64,000 nucleotides of DNA from Pseudonocardia sp. HH130630-07 (GCF_001698125.1 NZ_CP013854.1:6076001-6140000), one strand, 5' to 3'; shown: positions 50,522 to 60,047, counted from the stretch's first letter. Notes: a model not told the origin generated them from the letters alone. Numbers and translations are program-made.

Positions 50522-51220
50522 TCAGCCCGGCGCGACGAGTCCCGCGTCGTACGCCGTGATGACCAGGTGCACCCGGTCGCGGGCCGGGACCTTCTGCAGC
50601 AGCCGTCCGACGTGGGTCTTGACCGTCTGCTCACCGATGAACAGCTCGCCGGCGATCTCGCGGTTCGACAGGCCGCGCCCGATCAGCACGAGGACCTCGC
50701 GCTCGCGGCCGGTGAGGTCGTCCAGTACCGGGGCCGCGGACGAGCGCGCCGGGCCGGGCCGCTCGGCGAAGTGCTCCAGGAGCCGGCGCGTGACGCCGGG
50801 GGACAGCAGCGCGTCGCCGGCGGCGGTCACCCGCACGGCGCGCGTGAGCTCCTCGGGTGAGGCGTCCTTCAGCAGGAACCCGCTGGCTCCCGCGCGCAAC
50901 GCCTCGTGCACGTAGTCGTCGATGCCGAACGTCGTCACCATCACCACCTTCGGCAGGTGCGGCGACGGGCGCCCGGGTCCCAGGATGCGGCGGGTCGCCT
51001 CGAGGCCGTCCATCACCGGCATCCGAACGTCCATGAGGACGACGTCCGGGTTCGACTCCCCCGCGCTCCGCACCGCCTCGGCACCGTCGGCCGCCTGTGC
51101 GACGACCCGGATGTCCGGCTGCGCGTCGAGGAGGGCCGCGAAGCTCCCCCGGACCATGGCCTGGTCGTCCACGATCATCACGGTGATGTCCGTGGCCGCG
51201 TGCCCCTGCTCCGCCGTCAT
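50522..51220 (-). CDS. LuxR/NarL-type response regulator
   Basis: 232 residues from ATG 51220. Receiver domain with MIVDDQAMVRGSFAALL and phosphoacceptor Asp in DVVLMDVRMPVMDGLEATRR. LuxR-type C-terminus LTGREREVLVLIGRGLSNRE with TVKTHVGRLLQKV. Overlaps its kinase gene by four bases. Last gene of the PAP2-DedA-kinase-regulator operon. Confidence 0.93.
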   Translation of the reverse strand: MTAEQGHAATDITVMIVDDQAMVRGSFAALLDAQPDIRVVAQAADGAEAVRSAGESNPDVVLMDVRMPVMDGLEATRRILGPGRPSPHLPKVVMVTTFGIDDYVHEALRAGASGFLLKDASPEELTRAVRVTAAGDALLSPGVTRRLLEHFAERPGPARSSAAPVLDDLTGREREVLVLIGRGLSNREIAGELFIGEQTVKTHVGRLLQKVPARDRVHLVITAYDAGLVAPG

Positions 51221-52503
51221 CCGCCCGCCTCCCGTGCCGCCGCGTCCGGAGCCGTCGCCGCGGTATCGGCCGTGCAGCTCCGGCCGCCGAGCGGGAGCAC
51301 GGCCACGACGCGGTGGCCGCCGGAGGCCGTGCGGCCCGCCGCCAGCGTCCCGCGCAGCATCGAGGCGCGTTCGCGCATGCCGATCAGCCCGTGGCCGCGA
51401 CCGCGACCGCTCCGGTCCAGCCCCTCGCCGTCCCCGGCGCCGTTCTCGATCACCACGTGCAGCTCTCCGCCCTGTACCTCCACCGACACCTCGATCGGTG
51501 CTCCGGGAGCGTGCCTGACCGCATTGCTGATCCCCTCCTGCGCGATCCGGTAGGCGGCGATGCCCACCGCCGTCGGCGTACCGGCCGGGACGCCGGACAG
51601 CAGCCGGACGGCCGCTCCGGCCCGCACGGTGTCCTCGACGAGCGCCGGGAGGTCGTCGAGCGTGGCCTGGGGCGTCCGCTCCGCGGGCCCGTCGCCCCGG
51701 AGCGCGCCGAGCATCTGCCGCATCTCCCCCAGCGCCACCCGTGCCGTCCGGGCGATGTCGTCCATCTCCGCCCCGACCTCGTCGGGGATGTCCGGGATCC
51801 GGTAGCGCGCGAACTGGGCCTGCACCTGGATCAACGACAACCCGTGCGCCACGACGTCGTGCAGCTCGCGGGCGATCCGCTGACGCTCCTCGGCGACCAT
51901 GCGCCGCTCGACCTCCGTGGCGGCGTGCTCGCGCTCCGATGCCAGCTGACGGGACACCCGGGCCCATTCGCGCAGCAGCGCACCCACGAGCGCCGCCGCG
52001 GCACCGACGCCGAGAGCGACCACCGTGTTGGCCACCCACTCCGCATCCGACCACGCCGTGGACAGCACGGCCGGCACGGACAGCACCAGTACCGGAACCA
52101 GGTACGACAGCGTTCCGGAACGCCACCCCGAGACCGTCCAGACCGTCCCGACCAGCAGTGCGAAGCAGATGATGCCGGTCATCGTCCACGGCCACGGGAC
52201 CACGGACGGCCGGGTCCACAGCGACAGCGCCGCCGTCGCCGCCGTGAACGTCGCGACCGCGAGAGCACGGTGCCGCAGTGCCAGCACCAGCGCCCCGACC
52301 TGGGCGGCCGGCAGCAGCAGGCCGGCCGGGACGGGCACGCCGTAGAGCGCCACCTCCAGCGACGCGAACACCGCGTAGAGCGCGACGGCAGCGGTCGACG
52401 CCGCACCGTGGGAGGCCGCGTCGGGACGGCGACGCGCCCACCGCAGCAACCGGTGCCGGAGATGACGCCCCTCGGGCCGCGACGTACTGCCGGGGCCGGT
52501 CAC
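51217..52503 (-). CDS. Sensor histidine kinase (HisKA_3)
   Basis: 428 residues from GTG 52503. Up to five membrane helices in the first 190 residues, then a short coiled coil (ERRMVAEERQRIARELHDVV) carrying the H-box HDVVAHGLSLIQVQAQ. The ATPase domain has AYRIAQEGISNAVRHA and GHGLIGMRERASML. The membrane part lacks a large extracellular domain, so it may sense the membrane itself. GTGA overlap with the dedA gene; its partner gene follows. Confidence 0.92.
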   Translation of the reverse strand: MTGPGSTSRPEGRHLRHRLLRWARRRPDAASHGAASTAAVALYAVFASLEVALYGVPVPAGLLLPAAQVGALVLALRHRALAVATFTAATAALSLWTRPSVVPWPWTMTGIICFALLVGTVWTVSGWRSGTLSYLVPVLVLSVPAVLSTAWSDAEWVANTVVALGVGAAAALVGALLREWARVSRQLASEREHAATEVERRMVAEERQRIARELHDVVAHGLSLIQVQAQFARYRIPDIPDEVGAEMDDIARTARVALGEMRQMLGALRGDGPAERTPQATLDDLPALVEDTVRAGAAVRLLSGVPAGTPTAVGIAAYRIAQEGISNAVRHAPGAPIEVSVEVQGGELHVVIENGAGDGEGLDRSGRGRGHGLIGMRERASMLRGTLAAGRTASGGHRVVAVLPLGGRSCTADTAATAPDAAAREAGG

Positions 52504-53156
52504 GGCCCGATCCTGCTACCGCCGGTGAGGTGGCGCCGCTCGGCACGCTCGATGCCCTTCTTCGCGATCACCACGAGCACGAGGAACACGGCGATCACCG
52601 CGACGAAGAGGTAGCCGGCGTAGGAGACGGTGTCGGCGAGTTCGCGGAAGGTCCCCGCGGCCACCGCCGAGACACCGGTGTACAGACCGGCCCAGACGAC
52701 ACAGGCGGGGAGCGTCCAGGCCAGGAAACGCCGGTACCCGAACCCGCTCATGCCCACCGTGAGCGGCACGAGCGAGTGCAGGACGGGAAGGAACCGGGAC
52801 AGGAGGACGGCCGGTCCGCCGCGCCGGAGGAGATAGCCCTCCGCCCGCTCCCAGTTGGCTTCGCCGAGGAGTCTGCCGGCCCGCGATGCGCGGATCCGGG
52901 GGCCGAGGAAGCGCCCCAGGGCGAATCCGATGCTCTCGCCGACGATCGAGCCCGCGACGACGACGGCGGCGAGGGCCACCCCCTCCGGCCAGGACGACAC
53001 GGCCGTCCCCGCGACGACGACGATGGTGTCGCCGGGGACGACGAGGCCCACGAGCACGCTCGTCTCGAGCATGACGGCGAGGCCCGCCAGCAGGGTCCGC
53101 CGGAGCGGGTCGACGCCCTGCACCGTGTCGAGCAGCGACGTGATCATCCCGTTCAC
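52500..53156 (-). CDS. DedA-family membrane protein
   Basis: 218 residues from GTG 53156. DedA features: VMLETSVLVGLVVPGDTIVV, where the GDT block is typical, GESIGFALGRFLGPRI, the F-x-R-F arginine region LLSRFLPVLHSLVPLTVG with the G(M)SGFGYRRF motif. Recent work identifies DedA proteins as carriers that return undecaprenyl phosphate across the membrane. It overlaps a PAP2 phosphatase gene upstream by four bases and the histidine-kinase gene downstream. Confidence 0.9.
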   Translation of the reverse strand: MNGMITSLLDTVQGVDPLRRTLLAGLAVMLETSVLVGLVVPGDTIVVVAGTAVSSWPEGVALAAVVVAGSIVGESIGFALGRFLGPRIRASRAGRLLGEANWERAEGYLLRRGGPAVLLSRFLPVLHSLVPLTVGMSGFGYRRFLAWTLPACVVWAGLYTGVSAVAAGTFRELADTVSYAGYLFVAVIAVFLVLVVIAKKGIERAERRHLTGGSRIGP

Positions 53157-53833
53157 GGCGCACCGTCCTCCCCGTGCGCGGCCGGCACGGCGTCCGCGGG
53201 GTCCGTGGTGCGGACCCGCGGCAGCAGCACCGCGGCGAGCAGGAGTGCGGCACCGGCTCCGACGAGCACCCCGCCCACGGTGTCGGTGGCCCAGTGCACG
53301 GCGAGCAGCGTGCGGGAGAACGCCATGGCCACGGTCCAGACGGCGCCGGCGATCGCCACCCAGGCGCGGGGGAAGAGCACGAACAGCACGGTCGCGATCG
53401 TCGCCGCGTTGGCGACGTGCCCCGAGGGGAAGGATCCGAAGTCGCTCGCGACGAGCATGTCCTCGGGCCGGGCACGTCCGTACAGGTGCTTGAACAGCTG
53501 CACGGCCCCCGCGCTCACGGCGAGCGCCACGGCGGCGTACACCGCGCCGGGCCGCCGCCCGGCCAGCAGCAGCGACAGGACCATCAGCACCGGGACGACC
53601 AGCACCGCCACCCAGCCACCGCCGATGTGGTCGAGGGCGAGGGCGAGCGACAGCATCCAGTCCGCGCGGTCCGCGGCGAGCAGCTCGTTCCACCACCGGT
53701 CGACGGCCGGAGGGTCGGTGTACCCGGTGCCGATCGCGGTACCCAGCAGCGTCGCCGCGATCATCGCCGCCAGGCCCGGCCACAGCGTCGGCGATCTCAT
53801 CGCTCGGTCACGAGGTCGTCGGTGGGCGTCCAT
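53153..53833 (-). CDS. PAP2-family phosphatase
   Basis: 226 residues from ATG 53833. The three acid-phosphatase motifs are in place: KHLYGRARP (~121), PSGH in SDFGSFPSGHVANAA and SRTLLAVHWATD. Six membrane helices. Similar enzymes dephosphorylate undecaprenyl pyrophosphate (UppP/BcrC type) or phosphatidic acid. Coupling to a DedA gene by a four-base overlap suggests the first. It begins ten bases after the stop of an MmyB-type regulator gene, so a common transcript with that gene is possible. Confidence 0.88.
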   Translation of the reverse strand: MDAHRRPRDRAMRSPTLWPGLAAMIAATLLGTAIGTGYTDPPAVDRWWNELLAADRADWMLSLALALDHIGGGWVAVLVVPVLMVLSLLLAGRRPGAVYAAVALAVSAGAVQLFKHLYGRARPEDMLVASDFGSFPSGHVANAATIATVLFVLFPRAWVAIAGAVWTVAMAFSRTLLAVHWATDTVGGVLVGAGAALLLAAVLLPRVRTTDPADAVPAAHGEDGAP

Positions 53834-53843
53834 GTCCCCGATG

Positions 53844-54716
53844 CTAGGAACAGGTCCCCGGCGCGACATCCCTCCCCGGTATCCGGCAGGGGGTACCCAG
53901 GGGTGAGATCGCGGGGGGCCGGGAGCCGGCCCGCACGGTGTAGAGCATCACCCAGTGATCGCGTTCCGGGTCGTGGAGCATCTCGGTGTCGACGTCCAGC
54001 CAGCCCCGCTCGGGGTGCCGGATGCGTTTGAACGCCGAGCGCCAGGCACCGACCTCCCCGCGGTCCCAGCGCTGCCGGAACTCCGGGCTGCCGGCGGTCA
54101 GGTCCCGGAGCAGCCCGAGCAGGTAGGGGTCGGCGGGGTAGCGGGCCAGCGCGGCGCGCAGCTCCGCCGCGGCCACCCGCAGGAGCGCCTCGATGCCGTC
54201 GCCGTCCAGGAGTTCCGCGAAGACCGGCGAGGTGAACGCCCGGTACACGATGTTGCGGCCGTAGTCCCCGCCGCCGACGACCGGTCCGAAGAGCGTCGCG
54301 GCCGAGGCGTTGAGGGCCACCACGTCGAGCCGGCCGTCGTGGACCGTCATCGGGACGGCCGCGTCGAGATGGTCCATCAGGCGCAGCAGCCCCGGGCGCA
54401 CGGTGCCGGACGGCTCGGACGGCGGGGGCGGCGGCTCGCCCGCGAGCCGGAACAGGTGGTCCCGTTCGGCGACGGTGAGCTCGAACGAGCGGGCCAGCGC
54501 GGCGAGGACGTCGCGGGACGGCCGCGGCGCCCGCCCCTGCTCGAGTCGCGTGTAGTACTCGACCGAGATCGACGCGATCTCCGCCAGCTCCTGGCGGCGC
54601 AGTCCCGGCACCCGGCGGCGCGAGTGCCGGGAACCGCCGGCACCGGACGGCGGGGTCATCATCGCCCGCCGGCTCCGCAGGAAGGTCCCGAGATCCGCAC
54701 TCCCCGCGCTCCGCAC
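53844..54716 (-). CDS. XRE/MmyB-type transcriptional regulator
   Basis: 290 residues from GTG 54716. N-terminal XRE helix-turn-helix with the group signature LGTFLRSRRAMMTP, RRRVPGLRRQELAEIASIS, VEYYTRLEQGRAPRPS. The C-terminal ~190 residues are the MmyB-like ligand-binding PAS-type domain (VHDGRLDVVALNASAATLFG). In actinobacteria such regulators usually control a divergent short-chain dehydrogenase, and here a divergent SDR gene is 167 bp away. A longer ORF to 54866 overlaps the intergenic space and was not used. Confidence 0.9.
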   Translation of the reverse strand: MRSAGSADLGTFLRSRRAMMTPPSGAGGSRHSRRRVPGLRRQELAEIASISVEYYTRLEQGRAPRPSRDVLAALARSFELTVAERDHLFRLAGEPPPPPSEPSGTVRPGLLRLMDHLDAAVPMTVHDGRLDVVALNASAATLFGPVVGGGDYGRNIVYRAFTSPVFAELLDGDGIEALLRVAAAELRAALARYPADPYLLGLLRDLTAGSPEFRQRWDRGEVGAWRSAFKRIRHPERGWLDVDTEMLHDPERDHWVMLYTVRAGSRPPAISPLGTPCRIPGRDVAPGTCS

Positions 54717-54883
54717 GGCACCAGTCTGCCCGCGCCCGCCACGCCGGAGACTGGCCCTGCCGGGACCGGTCTCGGCGGGACCTTCTCCCGCCGTCGCGCC
54801 GCTCGGCAGGGTCGTCGCGGCGGACACCGGATCCACCCCGATCACGGCGAGGTCCGCCGACGACACCGACGGAGGAACGAGCC

Positions 54884-55846
54884 GTGCCCACCCCCACCAC
54901 CCGCACGATCGTCATGACCGGCGCCACCCGCGGCATCGGCCTGGAAGCGGCGCAGGAACTGCTGCGGCGCAGCCCGGAGACCCATCTCGTCGTCCTCGCC
55001 CGGGCGGACTCCGCCGCGCAGGTGCTGCCGCGGCTGCGGGCCACCTCGCCGCACGTGTCCGCGATCGAGGCCGACCTGGCGAGCACCGCGAGCACCGGCA
55101 CCGCCGCGTCCCGGGTGGAGGACCTGCTCGACGCGGGCGGGCTGCCCCCGCTGGGTGGCATGGTGTTCAACGCCGGTGTGCACCTCGACAGCGCCGTGCA
55201 CACCACCGTCGACGGCTACGAGACGACGTTCGCGGTCAACGTGCTCGCGACCCACCTGCTGCTGCGCGGGCTGCCCCCGCACCTGCGGGCGCCGGCGCGT
55301 GTCGTCGTCACCGTGAGCGACGCCCACTTCGGGGACCTCCGCCACACCGGGGGCGCGTTCCCCGCCACCGGCTGGACGTCGCCGGACGTGCTGTTCCGGC
55401 CCGGCGCCTACCCGCGTCCCACCCGGGTACGGGCCGGCCGGCGGGCGTACGCCACCAGCAAGCTCGGCGGGATCCACCTGGTCCACGAGTGGGCACGGCG
55501 GCTCCCCTCCGGCATCGACGTCGTGGCCCACAACCCGAGCCTGGTCATCGGGACCGGCCTCGCCCGCGAGGCCGGCGGGGCCTCCGCGTTCCTGATGCGC
55601 TACCTGGTCCCGGCGCTCGCGCTCACCCCGCTGGTCGACACCCCGCCGGTCGCGGGCCGCAGGCTCGCCGACGTCGTCCTCGGCGTCACCCCGGCGCCCA
55701 CCGGGTCCTACGTCCACCGCACCCGGGTCACCTCGTCGTCGAGGGAGTCCTACGACGCGGGCCGGGAGGAGGAGCTCTGGGCGTGGCTGGAGCAGACGGC
55801 CCGGGACGTGGACGACGGCTCGTGTGGTGTGCCCGGGGCCGGCTGA
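54884..55846 (+). CDS. SDR-family dehydrogenase (retinol-dehydrogenase-like)
   Basis: 320 residues from GTG 54884. NAD(P)-binding MTGATRGIGLEAAQELLRRS, VFNAGVH at the usual NAG site, VTVSDAHFGDL near the catalytic Ser and YATSKLGGIHLVHEWARRL with Tyr and Lys. The C-terminal ~80 residues carry an extended lid. Substrate unknown. Divergent from an MmyB-type regulator, a pairing seen repeatedly in actinobacteria. Confidence 0.88.
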   Translation: MPTPTTRTIVMTGATRGIGLEAAQELLRRSPETHLVVLARADSAAQVLPRLRATSPHVSAIEADLASTASTGTAASRVEDLLDAGGLPPLGGMVFNAGVHLDSAVHTTVDGYETTFAVNVLATHLLLRGLPPHLRAPARVVVTVSDAHFGDLRHTGGAFPATGWTSPDVLFRPGAYPRPTRVRAGRRAYATSKLGGIHLVHEWARRLPSGIDVVAHNPSLVIGTGLAREAGGASAFLMRYLVPALALTPLVDTPPVAGRRLADVVLGVTPAPTGSYVHRTRVTSSSRESYDAGREEELWAWLEQTARDVDDGSCGVPGAG

Positions 55847-55895
55847 CCCGTGGCCGCCGCCGTGCCGGTCGCCCGACGGGCGGTGACCGGGGTGG

Positions 55896-57518
55896 CTAGC
55901 TGCACTCCGCGGCCCGGCCGGCGCCGACCGTGTCCCGCAGCCAGCCGGTGAGCCGGTCGTCGCGGTGGTCCGGGTGCACCAGGATCGTCGGTGCGGGACC
56001 GTCGGGACGCCCGCGCGAGGCGGCACCGACCAGCGTCCCGCCGGGGGTGCGGGCGAGCAGGCAGGTGCCGCCGCGCGGGCGGAGCAGCACGTAGAGGCCC
56101 GCCGCGGACGGCTCGGTGGCGGGTCCGGAGCCATCGGCGCGGCAGGCCGCCAGCAGGGCCGCGAGCTCGACGATCTCGTCTCCGGTGGCCGGTCCGGCGA
56201 CGAGGGTCGAGCCGTCCTGGCGCATCAGGTGGTGCACCTCCCGCTGCGGCGGCCCGGCGGTGGCCCGCAGGAACGCCTCGGCCCTGGCCCGCTCGGTGAG
56301 GGTGAACGGCGCCCACTCCCGGCGCAGGACGACCGGGGGCGCGCCGGGTGGTGCGGGCACCGCGAGCGCGTGCCCGTCGTCCGGATCGGGGTCGGCGTCC
56401 GCGGGCGCGACCGCGTCGGCGTGCAGCAGGTCCCGCAGCCCGTGCAGCACGTCCTGCGGCGCCGCGGCCCCGGCGGCCAGGTCCAGCGCCCGGGTGGGCA
56501 CGTCGACGAGCTCGTGCGGATCGGCCACGACGACCTGCACCGCGTCCGGATCGGTGCTGCGCAGCCGGCGGCGGATCACCCGGGACAGCTCGCCGGCCGG
56601 TGCCGTGCCGCCGACCAGCATCTCGTCCACGACCGACCGGGAGTCCTGGCCGTGCACCGACAGCGCCAGGATGTTGCCACCGGCGTCGGCGACGGCCGCG
56701 GTCAGCCGGGCCAGCGCGCCGGACTCGTCGGGCAACCGGACCCGCACCTTGTGCAGCGTCGGCCGGGCCTCCCGGCCACCGCCGGTCCGCGCGCCCTCGA
56801 TCAACGCCTGCCCCGGGCCGACGGCCGCCACGCCGACGGCGTCCAGCGCGGCCCACATCGTCACCTGGTTGGCGGTCAGCACGGGCTTGCCGAGCTCGGC
56901 CTCCAGGCCCGCGATGACGTCGTAGGTCGGGAGGTTGGTGCAGGACACGAAGACCGCCTGGGCGTCCGGGTGGTCGGCGGCGCGGACCGCGCCGATCACC
57001 TCGGCCGGCGAGGTGTCCCAGATCCGGCCGAGCAGACCGAGACCGTGCCGCCCGACGGTGCGCACCCCGTGCGCGGCCAGGAAGCCCTGCAGCCGGTCGG
57101 TGAGGTCCTCGACGTACGGCGTGGCCAGTGCGATCCGCTCGACGCCGAGCGCGGCGCAGGCGGCGGCCACGGCACCGGCGGTGGTGACGGCCCGCGGCGC
57201 ACCGGCCGCACGGACGACCTCGCGCAGGGCGCGCTCGCCGGCGGCCCCGCCGACGAAGCTGCCCGACGTGCAGGAGTACGCCACGACGCCCGGGCCGGGC
57301 AGCAGCACCTCCTGCACCGCCCGGGCGACCGTGTCCGGCTCCGACACGAGCATCGCCTGGCCCGCGTCGGCCGGGGTCGCGACGAACGGGGTGCGGGTCA
57401 CGTACAACGACGCCGGCGCCGGGACCCAGCGCCACATCTCCCGGTCCTGGGCGAAGTCGTAGGGCACGACGACCCCGACGCCCGTTCCGACGGTGCTTCC
57501 GGACAGCAGCTCACCCAT
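55896..57518 (-). CDS. Fusion: Asp/Glu-racemase-like (maleate isomerase type) + ACT + C-terminal domain
   Basis: 540 residues from ATG 57518. Residues 1 to ~240 resemble the maleate isomerase/arylmalonate decarboxylase branch of the Asp/Glu racemase superfamily: GVGVVVPYDFAQDREMWRW, the first Cys in VAYSCTSGSFVGGAAGE, second Cys in FVSCTNLPTYDVIAGLE. Residues ~250-330 form an ACT-type regulatory domain (VRVRLPDESGALARLTAAVA, then GGNILALSVHGQDSR). The rest has low similarity to anything I know; its end ILVHPDHRDDRLTGWLRDTVG has the look of a GNAT-like edge. I know no protein of this architecture. Possibly an amino-acid-regulated racemase or decarboxylase. The upstream 205 bp hold no other gene. 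Confidence 0.82.
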   Translation of the reverse strand: MGELLSGSTVGTGVGVVVPYDFAQDREMWRWVPAPASLYVTRTPFVATPADAGQAMLVSEPDTVARAVQEVLLPGPGVVAYSCTSGSFVGGAAGERALREVVRAAGAPRAVTTAGAVAAACAALGVERIALATPYVEDLTDRLQGFLAAHGVRTVGRHGLGLLGRIWDTSPAEVIGAVRAADHPDAQAVFVSCTNLPTYDVIAGLEAELGKPVLTANQVTMWAALDAVGVAAVGPGQALIEGARTGGGREARPTLHKVRVRLPDESGALARLTAAVADAGGNILALSVHGQDSRSVVDEMLVGGTAPAGELSRVIRRRLRSTDPDAVQVVVADPHELVDVPTRALDLAAGAAAPQDVLHGLRDLLHADAVAPADADPDPDDGHALAVPAPPGAPPVVLRREWAPFTLTERARAEAFLRATAGPPQREVHHLMRQDGSTLVAGPATGDEIVELAALLAACRADGSGPATEPSAAGLYVLLRPRGGTCLLARTPGGTLVGAASRGRPDGPAPTILVHPDHRDDRLTGWLRDTVGAGRAAECS

Positions 57519-57723
57519 GCGGGCCTCCACGACGCACGATGCAGGAAGTGGGGACGCCCGCCGGAGGCCGTGGGTTCCGCCTCCCCGGCGGCGTGGAAGC
57601 CCGGCCGGAGGAGACGTTGCTTGCCCATTCTCGATCGTCCCGGTCGGGAGCGTCCCATCGGAACTATGCATCCCGCACCCGATTTTGCGACGAAAGGCAG
57701 GCTCGACGCGACCAACGGTCCGA

Positions 57724-59427
57724 TCAGCCGCAGAACGCCCCGTCCGCGGCCGAGGACACCAGCTTCGCGTACTTGCCCAGCACGCCACGCCGGTTCGTCG
57801 GCTCCGGCCGGACCCACCCGGCGCGCCGGCGGTCCAGCTCCGCGGGATCCACGTCGATGTCGATCGTGCGGGCGGTCATGTCGAGCGTGATCGGGTCGCC
57901 GTCGCGGACCAGCGCGATCGGGCCGCCGTCCGCCGCCTCCGGTGCGACGTGCCCGACGCAGAGCCCGGTCGTCGCGCCGGAGAACCGGCCGTCGGTCACG
58001 AGCAGGACGTCCTTGCCGAGGCCGGCACCCTTGATCCGCCCGGTGACCGCGAGCATCTCCCGCATGCCCGGCCCGCCGCGCGGACCCTCGTACCGGATGA
58101 GGACGATCGTCCCGGCCGCGATCTCGCCGGCGTCGACGGCGTCGAGCGCCCCCTGCTCGCCGTCGAACACCCGGGCGGTGCCGGTGAACCGCGCCGCGTC
58201 GAACCCGGCGGACTTGACCACGGCGCCGTCCGGGGCGAGCGAGCCGCGCAGGATCGTGAGCCCGCCGGTCGGGTGGATGGGGTTCCCGAGGTCGTGGATG
58301 ACCGAGCCGTCCAGGCCGGGCGGGGCCAGCTCGTCGAGGTTCTCCGCGACGGTCCGGCCGGTCACGGTGAGCGCGTCGCCGTGGATCAGCCCGGCGTCGA
58401 GCAGCGCCTTCATCACCACGGGCACGCCGCCGACCTGGTCCACCGCGTACATCAGGTGCCGTCCGAACGGCTTGACGTCCGCCAGGTGCGGCACCCGGTC
58501 ACCGACCCGGTTGAAGTCGTCCAGCCCCAGTTCGACGCCGGCCTCCCGGGCGATGGCCAGCAGGTGCAGCACCGCGTTGGTGGACCCGCCGAACGCCATG
58601 ACGACGGCGATCGCGTTCTCGAACGCCTCCCGGGTCAGGACCGCACGGGCGGTGAGCCCCCGCTCGATCATCCCGACCGACGCCTCGCCCGACGCCCTGG
58701 CCACGCCGTCGCGGCGCCGGTCGACCGCGGGCGGGCTCGCCGATCCGGGCAGCGCCATGCCGAGCGCCTCGGCGGCGGCGGCCATGGTGTTCGCGGTGTA
58801 GAAGCCACCGCAGGCGCCCTCGCCCGGGCACATCGCCCGTTCCAGCTCGTCGACCTCGTCCGGCGTGATCAGGCCGCGGGCGCAGGCCCCGATCGCCTCG
58901 AACGCGTCACCGATGTTGACCTCCCGGTCCCCCACCCGGCCCGGCATGATCGACCCCGCGTAGACGAAGACGCCCGCCAGGTCCAGGCGCGCGGCGGCCA
59001 TCAGCATCCCGGGCAGCGACTTGTCGCACCCCGCGAGCAGCACGGTCCCGTCCAGCCGCTCGGCCTCGACGACGGTCTCCACCGAGTCGGCGATGATCTC
59101 CCGGCTGACCAGCGAGTAGTGCATGCCCCGGTGCCCCATGGAGATCGCGTCGGACACCGAGATCGTGCCGAACTCCAGCGGGTAGCCCCCGGCGGCGTGC
59201 ACCCCCTCCTTGGCCGCCGTCGCGAGCCGCTGCAGCGACAGGTTGCACGGGGTGATCTCGTTCCACGACGACGCGATGCCGATCTGCGGCTTGGCGAAGT
59301 CGTCGTCGCGCATCCCGACCGCGCGCAGCATCGAGCGCGCGGCGGTGGCGCCGAGACCGTCGGTGACCTGGTGGCTGCGCGGCTTGCGGGCGGAGCTCTG
59401 CCGTGTGGTGACGGGCGGTGTGGTCAT
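57724..59427 (-). CDS. ilvD: Dihydroxy-acid dehydratase
   Basis: 567 residues from ATG 59427; 81 upstream in-frame bases add no family match. IlvD makes the 2-keto acid precursors of valine, isoleucine and leucine by dehydrating dihydroxy acids with a 2Fe-2S cluster. The cluster cysteines are in ITPCNLSL, LAGCDKSLPGM and MCPGEGACGGFYTANTM. The ending RRAGWVRPEPTNRRGVLGKYAKLVSSA is typical, though trimmed relative to some. It stands alone here, without other ilv genes. Confidence 0.95.
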   Translation of the reverse strand: MTTPPVTTRQSSARKPRSHQVTDGLGATAARSMLRAVGMRDDDFAKPQIGIASSWNEITPCNLSLQRLATAAKEGVHAAGGYPLEFGTISVSDAISMGHRGMHYSLVSREIIADSVETVVEAERLDGTVLLAGCDKSLPGMLMAAARLDLAGVFVYAGSIMPGRVGDREVNIGDAFEAIGACARGLITPDEVDELERAMCPGEGACGGFYTANTMAAAAEALGMALPGSASPPAVDRRRDGVARASGEASVGMIERGLTARAVLTREAFENAIAVVMAFGGSTNAVLHLLAIAREAGVELGLDDFNRVGDRVPHLADVKPFGRHLMYAVDQVGGVPVVMKALLDAGLIHGDALTVTGRTVAENLDELAPPGLDGSVIHDLGNPIHPTGGLTILRGSLAPDGAVVKSAGFDAARFTGTARVFDGEQGALDAVDAGEIAAGTIVLIRYEGPRGGPGMREMLAVTGRIKGAGLGKDVLLVTDGRFSGATTGLCVGHVAPEAADGGPIALVRDGDPITLDMTARTIDIDVDPAELDRRRAGWVRPEPTNRRGVLGKYAKLVSSAADGAFCG

Positions 59428-59561
59428 CGTGCGATCCTGCCGCAGGAGCCGCTCACCGGCCGGGTGAGATCTCGCGCCCGAACGGCCGTAACCGTTGCGC
59501 CCCGTCACCGTTGATCACTGTGGCAAGGCCTGCCGTTCACCCGTGAGAGGACTACCCCGTA

Positions 59562-60047
59562 GTGGCTGAGATCGACTCCCGCACCGCGCGCCGCACCCGT
59601 CGCCGCCGCGCCCTGGCCGTGACCGCGGCCGGACTGTTCCTCGGCCTGGGCGCCGCGGGCACCGCGCTCGCCGTCCCCGACACGACCACCGTCCCCGGCA
59701 CCCCGTGCTCGGAGGCCGCGCAGGCCTGCGTCGACCTGGCGAGCGACCAGGCCTGGATCATCGAGAACGGGGCCGTCACCTACGGGCCGGTCGACATCAG
59801 CCACGGCGGGCAGGGCACCGAGACCCCGACCGGTGACTTCGCGGTCTACGACAAGGACGCCGACCACTACTCCGCGGAGTTCGACGGCGCCCCGATGCCG
59901 TGGTCGGTGTTCTTCGCCCCGGGTGGCATCGCGTTCCACGAGGGTGACCGCAACTCCACCTCCGCCGGCTGTGTGAAGCTCCGCAGCCACGACGCCACGG
60001 TGTTCTTCGGCAAGCTCGACCAGAACGCCCGGGTCGAGGTGCGCTGA
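59562..60047 (+). CDS. L,D-transpeptidase (YkuD), secreted
   Basis: 161 residues from GTG 59562. N-terminal basic run TARRTRRRRALAVTAAGLFL followed by a hydrophobic signal helix ending near ALAVPD. The YkuD catalytic block is clear: IAFHEGDRNSTSAGCVKLRS with His and the nucleophile Cys. It is much smaller than mycobacterial Ldt proteins and lacks their Ig-like domains; a small class seen in actinobacteria. Such enzymes form 3-3 cross-links in peptidoglycan. The gene is followed by a perfect 22-bp inverted repeat. Confidence 0.9.
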   Translation: MAEIDSRTARRTRRRRALAVTAAGLFLGLGAAGTALAVPDTTTVPGTPCSEAAQACVDLASDQAWIIENGAVTYGPVDISHGGQGTETPTGDFAVYDKDADHYSAEFDGAPMPWSVFFAPGGIAFHEGDRNSTSAGCVKLRSHDATVFFGKLDQNARVEVR

